From Cryptomeria japonica (lineage: Eukaryota > Streptophyta > Pinopsida > Cupressales > Cupressaceae): a stretch of 64,000 nucleotides of DNA. Of the stretch, positions 56,701 through 64,000 are shown piece after piece (the first letter of the stretch is position 1; every line of letters begins with the position of its first letter). The stretch is from contig NC_081407.1 of assembly GCF_030272615.1 (NCBI RefSeq), positions 136,716,897 through 136,780,896 of the forward strand, in the 5' to 3' direction. A program made the position numbers and the translations under genes. The notes under the pieces are model-generated. The model searched no databases. It was not told the origin of the DNA and saw only the letters and a list, made by a program, of their open reading frames with translations.

Positions 56701-57176
56701 CTATTGGCAACAACAAGGAAAGAAAAATGAGAGGGGAGGTGAATCAATTTTCACTAGATTAAAAAATTTAAACACAATCTCAGATCTGATCAACTACAAC
56801 AAGAAAAAAGATAAACACAATAACTCCAACACACATAACACCAAGATTTTGATGTAGAAAACCTGGTTAAGGGAAAAACCACGATGGGAACCTACCCATA
56901 ATAAGATGATACTCTATAGTAGTATGTGAAAATATTACAATGGGGAATGCACATGCGTTTAGGCACACTGCCTAGAGCTCACTGCCTAGAGCTCACTACT
57001 CAATTTACAATGACCTAGAAGGCTACAACCCTCAGGAAAGGTTCACTACCTTACATAGATATTCAAACTACAATCGATTAATGAACTACAAAGATAGCAT
57101 CTGCTAATGCCTGATGACAATTCCAGTTAAGCACATTTGTCTTCCCTGCAACAATCTCTGCTCAATACACCATACC
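56701..57176 (-). repeat. truncated LTR of a further related family
   Basis: It has a decayed G-run motif (GAGAGGGGAGGTGAATCAA at about 56730), then GAAAACCTGGTTAAGGGAAA and AACCACGATGGGAACC near 56855-56895, the same two blocks in the same order as in the other SIRE-like LTRs. A short direct repeat TGCCTAGAGCTCACTGCC lies at 56970-56995. The right end is cut by the gypsy gag-protease element at 57177. Confidence 0.65.
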
Positions 57177-58000
57177 TGATGCAGGAGCATCCCCGATCTA
57201 TGAGAAATATTGCATCAACCAAAACTATTTCCTTTCAGCTTAGTTCTTGTTTAGTTCAGTGTGCAGTTTTCTGTATTCTTACTAGTAGGTACCGATAGTT
57301 GTTTGATTTTCATTGTAGATCCTATTTTCAGTTTCCAAGTTGGTTCTTGTGGTTAATTCCATATTTTTAGTCCATTTGGATTATTTTTTGGTTAGTTATT
57401 GCTTTCGGTTGGTTGTTTTTGGGTTCTAGGACATTTCTTGTGCTTACCAGTTGGTTTTCCTTCATTACAAGAGAGGTTCTTGGCATCTAGATCTATTTTG
57501 GGTCTTGTTCGATGTTCTTTGACATGTGGCTGACCTTCTTGTTGAACCACACTTCTTGGGTGTTATTTTTCAAAAGGATTTATTTTATTCTTAGGGCTGA
57601 CCTACTTACACGTTTCATTTTCCTACATTGGTAAATGTAATCTTATGAGGCCGACCTAGATAATTTTTGGAGGGTATATATATGGCACTATGTAATCATT
57701 TGTAAGGGAAGAGGAAGTAGAATTGAGAATAAGGATTTAAATTTGCATTCAATGATCGAGTTGATTTTTAAAGTCCCGATTGGATTGTATCTTGCTTGAA
57801 GCTTGCATGTAATCGGTTAACTATCAGAGTTTTTATAATTATTGTATGATGATAACTATTTGGTTGCCAAAAGTTCTAAGGAAATAATATGATTTGTTTA
57901 TGTAATCTTGCTATGTTTTATTGTTGCTTTCATTGTGTTACTCTTGCTACATAAGCCAGTCAATTATCTTTTGAGGGTTTCACTGGTTATAGATGCATCA
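57177..58000 (+). repeat. 5' LTR of the gypsy gag-protease element (824 bp)
   Basis: The termini form a perfect 7-base inverted pair, TGATGCA and TGCATCA. The matching LTR is at 60098-60562. A TATA-like GGGTATATATATGGCAC is at about 57671. The inner end is set by the decayed primer site at 58001. Confidence 0.85.
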
Positions 58001-58002
58001 AG

Positions 58003-58014
58003 AGGTATCAAAGT
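58003..58014 (+). promoter_or_regulatory. decayed primer binding site (initiator Met tRNA type)
   Basis: AGGTATCAAAGT, two bases after the LTR, resembles TGGTATCAGAGC with three changes. Confidence 0.6.
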
Positions 58015-58190
58015 TAGTTATGAACTGGCTGATGGAAGAGTTGTTTGTGAACCTTGAGGCATTCCTTTGGGTGGACAGATCACCGATTGGAGGCAGGGTG
58101 TGTGTGTGCTCAATAGATCACCAATGAGAGGAAATTGAAATCGATAGTTAGATCGCCGAGTTGAGGCAGTTCACCTTAACAAAAGAGAAG

Positions 58191-59110
58191 ATGTCGCCTA
58201 GAAGGACAAACCCTAAGAGGGTAGAGAAGATGATGGAGGACTTCAAGAATGAAGTGAGGAATGAAATCGAGAATGCTTTGGCTGGTTTGCGGAGGAACCC
58301 TGAATCTGAGGATGAGTATGAAGAAGTCGATGAAGAGATTAAAGTAGAGGAAGCTGAAGGACCAAAAGATGAAAGAGAGGAGAGATTCCTGAGAGTAGTG
58401 GTGCAAGCGAGTAAAGTTCATAAAGTGGAAGTTTCAAACTTTTCCAGAACGCTGAACCCAAAGGATCTGATTGATTGGATTAGAGATTTGGAGGATTACT
58501 TTGAGTTTGAGGATGTCAAGGACTCGCAGAGAGTCTGGTTGGCACATACTAAGTTTAAAGGGCATGCTTCCTTATGGTGGAAAGAATTGTAGAAAGACAA
58601 AGTGGAGAATGGCAAAATGAAGATCACCCAGTGGAGACAAATGGTTGCAAGATTGAAGGCCAAGTTCATACTAGGAGACTATGAGTTGGAATTTTTCAAG
58701 AAGTTGCAGAACCTAAAATAGAGAAATATGATTGTGAAATAATATACCGAGGAATTCTATAAGGTGATGATTAGATCTGGACATATAGAGATGGATGAGA
58801 TGAGATGATTATGTTGAGGGTTTCCACAATTGAAGAAGCTTACCAATATGTTTTGAAGGCTGAGGAGAAGGTGAGAAGAAGACAATTGAATAACCCTAGA
58901 GGGAAGGAGAGATTTAAGGGGCAGATGAGTACAGAGAAGAAGAATATTGAGGAAGAATCAAAAGCTAAGTGGAGTAAAGAACTAGAATAGAAAACATAGA
59001 GGAAAGGCAATGGCAGTACCGGTAGAGAATTTTCTGGCAAATGTTTCAAGTGTGGAGAAAACAGACATAAATATTATGAATGTAAATAGAGAATGTCAAG
59101 AAGTTGTGTG
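58191..59110 (+). pseudogene. Ty3/gypsy gag with zinc knuckle, broken
   Basis: ATG 58191 gives MSPRRTNPKRVEKMMEDFKN, then an acidic stretch (SEDEYEEVDEEIKVEE). The gag core follows with NPKDLIDWIRDLEDYFEFED and HTKFKGHASLWWKEL, the W..L...F pattern of retrotransposon gag. A stop at 58590 and several more near 58720-58810 break it. After a frameshift, 58805-58990 reads STIEEAYQYVLKAEEKV. The knuckle CFKCGENRHKYYEC lies at about 59044, with Gly before His changed to Arg. Confidence 0.88.
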
Positions 59111-60058
59111 GCAAATGAGGAACTAGAAGGTGTAGTTACTAGAGATGACTTTATATCAGAGCAAAGAGAGTCCCTTATGTTTAGAAGAATCATGATGGAG
59201 TAGAGCAGTGAAGATACCAGATCTACTCAGAGAAGGAGTCTTTTCTAGACTGTGTGCAAATCAGGTGGTAAGTGTTGCAAGGTTATTATGGATAGTGGAA
59301 GTACTAACAATTTGGTATCTAAAGAAATGGTTGTGAAGCTTGCATTAAAGAGGCTTGAGCATCCTTGTCCGTATGAGGTAAGTTGGTTACAAGATTATCA
59401 AAATATAGAAGTAAAGGAGCAGTGTTTGGTGAATTTTAATATTGGGCCTTTTAGTGATGAGGTCTTGTGTGATGTTGTATCTATGAGTGCTTGTCATGTC
59501 TTATTGGGAAGACCTTGGTAGTTTGATAGAGGAGCTATTTATGACTATAGAAGAAACCTAATCACTATTGAGAAAGATGGGCATAAGTTCACATTGATTT
59601 CTCTGAAGGAGAAAGAGAAGGAGGTGAAGAATTTGAACCTTGATAAGAGTTGCAGTACTGAGAAACTGGTTATAGAGGTTATATTGGAAGGTGACTTGAG
59701 TTTGCAGAAAGATCTGATAGAACTGGTAGCAGAAGTTATACCAGAAGATGACATGAGTTTGTAGAAAGATCTGATAGATAATCCTAATGGACTGATGGAT
59801 TCAGATGATAGAAAGATGATGGTGACAAACCAGATGAAGTCTTGTAGTAGAAACAAATTAGAGTTGCAGAATAAAGAGAGCAGTAAATAGAGACAATATG
59901 CAGATCTGAAGAAAAGGAAGAGAAACAAAGAGAGTCAGGGGATAGAGAATACGATTGAGATTCTGGAGGAGCTAAAGAAGAGGTTGGAAGATAAGGAAGA
60001 TGTTTGGATTAGAAATCATCATGGGGTCTTTATTCTCAATCCTTTTAGATGTTCATGA
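59111..60058 (+). pseudogene. Ty3/gypsy aspartic protease and Lys/Glu-rich C-terminal extension
   Basis: The frame has KVIMDSGSTNNLVS at about 59285 with the catalytic DSG intact, YEVSWLQDY, CDVV and HVLLGRPW at 59500, the flap/helix end of gypsy protease. A stop at 59521 is followed in frame by FDRGAIYDYRRN. About 130 codons rich in Lys, Glu and Leu come next (two near-repeats around ELVIEVILEGDLSLQKDLIE) to VWIRNHHGVFILNPFRCS and a stop at 60057. In full chromoviruses RT would begin in this stretch, but no RT motif is present. Confidence 0.85.
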
Positions 60059-60097
60059 GTTGCCTCTCATGGAACATCTCTTTCTACATGGGGTGTC

Positions 60098-60562
60098 TGA
60101 TGCAGGAGCATCCCTGGTTTATCATCAATCTTGCATCAACCAAAAAAAATTCCTTTCAGTTTAGTTCTTGTTTAGTTTAGTGTGCAGTTTTTTATGTTCT
60201 TACCGGTAGGTACTGGTAGTTGCTTGTTTTTCATTGCAAATCCTAATTTTGGTTTCTAGGCTGGTTCTTGTCTTAATTCTAGATTTTCAGTCCATTTGGA
60301 TTCTTTTCCAGCTAGTTATTGCTTTTGGTTGGCTGTTTCTGGGTTCTGGGACAATTCTTGTGCTTACCGATTGGTTTTCCTTCATTACCAGAGCGGTTCT
60401 TGGCATGTGGATCTATTTTGGGTCTTGTCCAATGTTGTTTGGTGTGTGGCCGACCTTCCTACTGAACCACACTTCTTGGGTGTTATTTTCCAAAAGGATT
60501 TCTTTTATTCTTAGAGCCGACCTAGTTACACATTTCATTTTCCTGCATTGGTAAATGTAATC
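60098..60562 (+). repeat. truncated 3' LTR of the gypsy gag-protease element
   Basis: It matches 57177-57650 and then loses similarity after GTAAATGTAATCT. About 350 bases of LTR are missing at the right. Confidence 0.82.
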
Positions 60563-60801
60563 TATCATATGCTAAAATTCATAATGTAATCAATAAAAAA
60601 TAAGGGAAATCATGAATCCCTATCCTAATAGAATTCAAACAAACTCAATGAAATTATGCAAAACAAGAAACAAGAATGTAAAATTTAATAATCAATTCTC
60701 CCTATTCCATGATTGCATGTAGCTTCCATTGCTCTTCTCTTCTTTGTGGTATGGTGGCTCTCAAATATCGCGCTGGCAACCTACAAATGACACAAAGATT
60801 T
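60563..60801. other. unassigned 240 bases between two elements
   Basis: AT-rich, no frame that can be supported, no similarity noticed elsewhere in the window. It may be older host or transposon sequence into which copy B inserted. The five bases before copy B are GATTT, the predicted target duplication. Confidence 0.4.
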
Positions 60802-61590
60802 TGTTGGCAAATGCACACTCCAATGAGAAATTGTAGGTGATTGAAGGTTTTGTCATTGATGGCAACCTTGCAATCATATGATACCAGCAAGACAGTTATA
60901 CTGGCACCGACAATGACAAACTCTACACCGGCACATAGAAAACCGATAGTGAAAGAAAGGATACCGACACCCAGGGCTGACAAGAATTTTGTTGTTAATA
61001 TATTTTGTAATTAATTGTAAAATCATTGTAAGCCAACATGGTGAGTTGTAATATGACTCATATATGTATGAGATCATTGTAGAACATTTTGTAAGAAGGT
61101 GATAGGCAAAATAATGCAGACCTAATATGCGAATTTTAGGTTAAGGGTTTATGTATGTAGCAGAGCTAAAACCGATACTGGATCTGGCATAAAAGATGCT
61201 ATTTTAAAGCAGTACAAGACATTGGATTATTATAATCCATTTTTGTAAGTCAGTGTGACTTCCTTTTATAATTGAGCAGTGAGCTCTAGGCACTTGGCCT
61301 TCCTGCATGTGCAGGCCCCTATTGTAGCAGGAATATTCCCTTATTGGCCAGTAAGTGAATATTGTGGGTCACAAATCCCACCAAGGTTTTTCCCACACTG
61401 GGTTTCCTCGTTAAACTACTGTGTTATGGTGTTCTCTTCATGTGGTTATTGTTTTTCCTATTTACTGCATTACTTTTGATTTAATGGTAAACTGTATTGA
61501 TATGCTTTACATGTTTTAATTCAAGTAAATTAATTAAGCGGTTAGATACTGATTCACCCCCCCCTCTCAGTATCCTTGGAAATCCTAACA
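60802..61590 (+). repeat. 5' LTR of copy B (789 bp)
   Basis: TGTTGGCAAATGCAC to AATCCTAACA, matching 23505-24255. It is longer by 38 bases, in part an extra stretch around 61345-61395. It holds TCATATATGTATGAG (TATA-like, about 61060), the CTTCCTGCATGTGCAGG palindrome and the C-run palindrome (61547-61572). Confidence 0.92.
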
Positions 61591-61592
61591 AT

Positions 61593-61604
61593 TAGTATCA
61601 GAGC
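61593..61604 (+). promoter_or_regulatory. primer binding site of copy B (initiator Met tRNA type)
   Basis: TAGTATCAGAGC, two bases after the LTR, one change from the usual TGGTATCAGAGC. The two-base spacer is the same as in the SIRE-like copia and gag-only elements. Confidence 0.9.
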
Positions 61605-61661
61605 TTGGTCCTCTACTTTCAGAAGTCTAACAACTTGAGGAAGATCTTGACATCAATAGTG

Positions 61662-62678
61662 ATGGAAAACTTGAGAGAACAATTGAAAACAACTCTTTCA
61701 GACTATGATGTAGAAAAGGTGAAGAATATAAAACTTGAAGATGATCTAAAGGCTACTCAGGATATCATTCAAGCACTTCAAGAGAATTACACTATAGCAA
61801 GGAATAAAAGAAGAGAACTTTGTGAGAAGATGCAGAAAGAGGGAGATGAAAAGGAAACTCTTAATGATATGGTAAACAAGCTAAGACAAGAGATCAGTAC
61901 AACACAGAATGAGATGCAGGATATGACTATGAGATTTTGTAAAGAAATTGAAGATAGGAAGAAGAATGAAGAAGACTTGGCCAGAAGACTAAATGATGCT
62001 GGAAATGAGAACACAAGACTTAGTCATGAAAATGATATGTTGAAGACAAATTTAATGTACACACAAAATGATAGAACTAAACTCATAAGACAGAAAGGAA
62101 TCTTGGAAAGTGAACTAATTGCTACAAATCACCACAAAGAAAAATTCAAGAAAATTTCAGAAGAACTTGGTGACATGCTGAAGAATCAAAAACCCAATGG
62201 TGATACAAATGGGCTTGGCTTTGAAGTTGGTGAAAGATCCGGTACTGCAAACAATCATGATCATAGCAAACTAGTAAGACAACCTACTGCTTACAAATTT
62301 AATGGCAAATGCTTTAACTGTAACAAGTATGGTCATAGAGCAAATCAGTGTAGATCTAGAAATTATCAGAACACCAATACACCCATTGGTCAATGTTCTA
62401 AATGCAACAAAGTTGGTCATAATTCAAAAAATTGCAGAATGTATGTAAGATGTTATGTTTGTGGAAGATTTGGACTTTTATCTAATCAATGCAGAACACA
62501 TACCGACATAGGATATGGGAAAGCTATTCAGAAAAACAATGTGACTTGTTATGCCTATAACAAGATTGGACACATTGCTAAGTTTTGTAGAAGCAAGACC
62601 TCACCGGCAAATAACAAAGGTCCTAGTTTGAAAGGTAAAGAAAAGGTTGAAGAGGTAAAGCAAGAATTCTCAAAATAA
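61662..62678 (+). CDS. copy B ORF1: coiled-coil and zinc-knuckle protein, C-terminal half of a SIRE-type gag
   Basis: 338 codons from ATG 61662 (MENLREQLKTTLSDYDVEKV). Residues 1-190 are a long Lys/Glu-rich coiled coil. Residues about 185-200 have MLKNQKPNGDTNGLGFEVGE, the motif preceding the knuckles in SIRE gag. CCHC knuckles follow at about 217-230 (CFNCNKYGHRANQC), 246-259 (CSKCNKVGHNSKNC), 265-278 (CYVCGRFGLLSNQC, His lost) and 296-309 (CYAYNKIGHIAKFC, second Cys lost). A Lys-rich tail ends at TAA 62678. Copy A retains the residues lost in knuckle 3 and the second Cys of knuckle 4, so the ancestor had four good knuckles. The N-terminal capsid domain of normal gag, present in the gag-only element, is missing. 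Confidence 0.88.
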   Translation: MENLREQLKTTLSDYDVEKVKNIKLEDDLKATQDIIQALQENYTIARNKRRELCEKMQKEGDEKETLNDMVNKLRQEISTTQNEMQDMTMRFCKEIEDRKKNEEDLARRLNDAGNENTRLSHENDMLKTNLMYTQNDRTKLIRQKGILESELIATNHHKEKFKKISEELGDMLKNQKPNGDTNGLGFEVGERSGTANNHDHSKLVRQPTAYKFNGKCFNCNKYGHRANQCRSRNYQNTNTPIGQCSKCNKVGHNSKNCRMYVRCYVCGRFGLLSNQCRTHTDIGYGKAIQKNNVTCYAYNKIGHIAKFCRSKTSPANNKGPSLKGKEKVEEVKQEFSK

Positions 62679-63072
62679 TGGATTAGAAAGTCAGATCAAA
62701 ATGTTGATGTGAATACTCCTCCACTGGTAGAACAGAGTAACACTCCACCAATAGGAGACTCTTCATCTAACTGAAGGAAAATCCTTTGAGGGTTGAGCAA
62801 CTAAATGAGAAACATGCTATTATTCCCTTGGTTGATGTTAAGAAGTTGAAATTACTTATATACCGGCAGAAAAGTTAAGTCATTACTTAACCGACAAGCA
62901 TTAAATGTGGTAGTTGGAGAAAACAACATTATAAAGCAAGTGTTTTGGCTCCATTTTTCATTCACCAAGCATTCAAACTTTCGAGAGCACAAAAATTTCT
63001 GAGCGAAGGCACCCTTAGCGAAGCAATTCATCAAGCAATCATTCCTCAAGGCAGATAAAGGTATTTATAACC
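62679..63072 (+). other. gap between ORF1 and ORF2 of copy B
   Basis: About 390 bases, similar to copy A 17911-18263. The first 90 bases still read as a continuation of the ORF1 tail in frame after the stop (PPLVEQSN-like, rich in Pro and Ser), suggesting that ORF1 was once longer. How ORF2 would be expressed (splicing, internal promoter or readthrough) is not visible. Confidence 0.5.
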
Positions 63073-64000
63073 ATGGCTTCTTCATCTACTCCTGAATTCA
63101 TTACAAACCCTACTATTATTGAAGTAGTTAAGCGCCCTAGATCCATCTTCAAATTGGTTCCTGAAATTGCTAAGAAAGATGATGACATAGGTGCATTCTC
63201 CCAAATCCCTAAAGGAGTAGTTTATGCTGAAGACCCTAGAATGTATATACATTGTCATATAGAGGAATTGGGTGATGATGAAATCAAAAACATGTATAAA
63301 TCTATAACTTGTGATGAATCCGAAAATGTCAAAACTGAACACAAGATAATAGAAACCCTAGGTTTTATAGAAATTCTTAGTATCCCAGATTTTCCCAAGG
63401 ATATCATAAGAATTGTGCTAAGAAGGGTTCATGGTGAATTATTTTGGTTGGATTCTATTCACAAGATTACTAAGGAAGCTATCAAAGTTGTAACAGGGTT
63501 ACCTTCCACCAGTAACAGACTTGACAAAACCAAGAGATTCTCAAAGGACACAGTGATAGACCTAACTGGTGCAACATTTGACAAGAGATCACTAAGAATA
63601 AATGATGTAACGGATATCAATGTCAAATTTATCAGTATGATCTTAGGCTACAAAACTACACATGCAAATAGGTTAAACTCAGTCTCTATCCTATGCATTA
63701 AAAGTGCCTATGATATGGTAAATGATAATGCAAGGATAGACATATGTGAATGGCTTAAAGATGAACTGATTGATAATTTGGGAAAGATAAAGAAAGACAA
63801 AAAGGGAACATTCAGATTTGGAAACCTACTTGTTTGTCTAATGTTGTACATAACCAAACAAGTACTCGGTATTGGTATTAGAAATTTTGGTTTTGATATA
63901 CCGGTAGGCAAACAATTGTTAGATTTACTGAACAACATGGGAGAGAATAGGGAAAAGAACTTAAATGAGTATTTTCAAGCATTGAAGGCCCGAATGAAAA
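63073..64000 (+). CDS. copy B ORF2: conserved protein of unknown function, N-terminal 309 codons, runs off the window
   Basis: ATG at 63073 in context ACCATGG, a good plant start. It is open to the last base of the window. MASSSTPEFITNPTIIEVVK is followed by a globular sequence with IHCHIEELGDDEIKNMYK, EILSIPDFPKDIIRIVL, HGELFWLDSIHKITKEAIKV, VTGLPS, INDVTDINVKFISMILGYK, DICEWLKDELIDNL and FRFGNLLVCLMLYITKQVLG. Copy A has the same protein, with most differences conservative. There is no signal peptide. The hydrophobic stretch LLVCLMLYIT is too short and too embedded to be a clear membrane segment. No catalytic motif I know is present. Weak resemblance to plant repeat-associated hypothetical proteins (W.d.i.kIT...i..vTGlP) is from memory. 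Confidence 0.8.
   Translation, partial: MASSSTPEFITNPTIIEVVKRPRSIFKLVPEIAKKDDDIGAFSQIPKGVVYAEDPRMYIHCHIEELGDDEIKNMYKSITCDESENVKTEHKIIETLGFIEILSIPDFPKDIIRIVLRRVHGELFWLDSIHKITKEAIKVVTGLPSTSNRLDKTKRFSKDTVIDLTGATFDKRSLRINDVTDINVKFISMILGYKTTHANRLNSVSILCIKSAYDMVNDNARIDICEWLKDELIDNLGKIKKDKKGTFRFGNLLVCLMLYITKQVLGIGIRNFGFDIPVGKQLLDLLNNMGENREKNLNEYFQALKARMK

Larger units (their letters stand above)
57177..60562 (+). mobile_element. Ty3/gypsy element carrying only gag and protease
   Basis: The 5' LTR (57177-58000) begins TGATGCA and ends TGCATCA. A partial second LTR begins with the same TGATGCAGGAGCATCCC at 60098 and matches for about 465 bases. Between them are a leader, gag, a zinc knuckle and an aspartic protease, then about 450 bases of Lys/Glu-rich frame. 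No reverse transcriptase, RNase H or integrase is present. The gag and protease wording is that of chromovirus-like gypsy elements (family knowledge, moderate). The 3' LTR is truncated, so this copy cannot be complete. Confidence 0.85.
60802..64000 (+). mobile_element. copy B: non-autonomous SIRE-derived LTR element with open ORF1 and ORF2, 3' part outside window
   Basis: 5' LTR, primer site, ORF1 (gag half) and ORF2, in the same order and spacing as copy A. ORF1 and the visible 309 codons of ORF2 are free of stops. The element is therefore much less decayed than copy A and is the better reference for the family. By analogy with copy A the rest should be about 3 kb more of ORF2, a polypurine tract and a 3' LTR. 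Confidence 0.88.

Noticed and set aside
1-64000. tRNA, rRNA or other RNA genes
   Set aside because: I looked for tRNA-like box A/B pairs and rRNA cores and saw none. The tRNA-related words present are primer binding sites only.

Overview
This window is plant nuclear DNA made almost entirely of LTR retrotransposons and their debris. I found no convincing host gene, rRNA, tRNA or CRISPR array. Several things suggest a very large seed-plant genome, probably a gymnosperm or conifer (inference; no sequence search was possible). These are the dense multi-level nesting, the SIRE/Maximus-type Ty1/copia LTRs with a G-run near the PBS end and an initiator-Met tRNA primer site, the Tat/Athila-type Ty3/gypsy element with an Asp-tRNA-like primer site, and heavy loss of ACCGGT/CpG sites.

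Left block (1-24255) is a four-level nest. The oldest layer is a plus-strand non-autonomous LTR element ('copy A', 17185-24255; its 5' part lies left of the window). A minus-strand Ty3/gypsy element (17184 down past position 1) sits in its ORF1. A complete minus-strand Ty1/copia SIRE-like element (2482-11731, target duplication AAGAC) sits in the gypsy element between RNase H and integrase. A solo LTR (5639-7264, target duplication CTAAT) sits in the copia reverse transcriptase. A second solo LTR of the same family (18698-20192, target duplication CCTTC) cuts ORF2 of copy A.

Middle block (24256-39110): a large non-coding or degenerate Tat-like element has a long Pro/Ser/Asn-rich broken reading frame, a 31-nt tandem array, a polypurine tract and an LTR (30855-38418). 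Internal-type sequence follows that LTR on its other side. A complete but dead plus-strand Ty1/copia element (32085-37941, target duplication AATTT) is inserted in the LTR.

AT-rich block (39111-55370): 172-bp direct repeats are followed by three head-to-tail copies of a roughly 2.3-kb non-coding unit. The third copy is split by a gag-only SIRE-like element with 2.4-kb LTRs (46467-54743, target duplication TACCA).

Right block (55371-64000): two LTR remnants related to the copia LTRs come first. Next is a Ty3/gypsy element that keeps only gag and protease (57177-60562). Last is the 5' part of 'copy B' (60802-64000), a second, better preserved member of the copy A family.

The most notable content is the copy A/copy B family. 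It has SIRE-like LTRs and a gag reduced to its coiled-coil and four-zinc-knuckle half. A second long ORF (ORF2) is of unknown function, and no protease, integrase or reverse transcriptase is visible. ORF2 is fully open for 309 codons in copy B up to the window edge.
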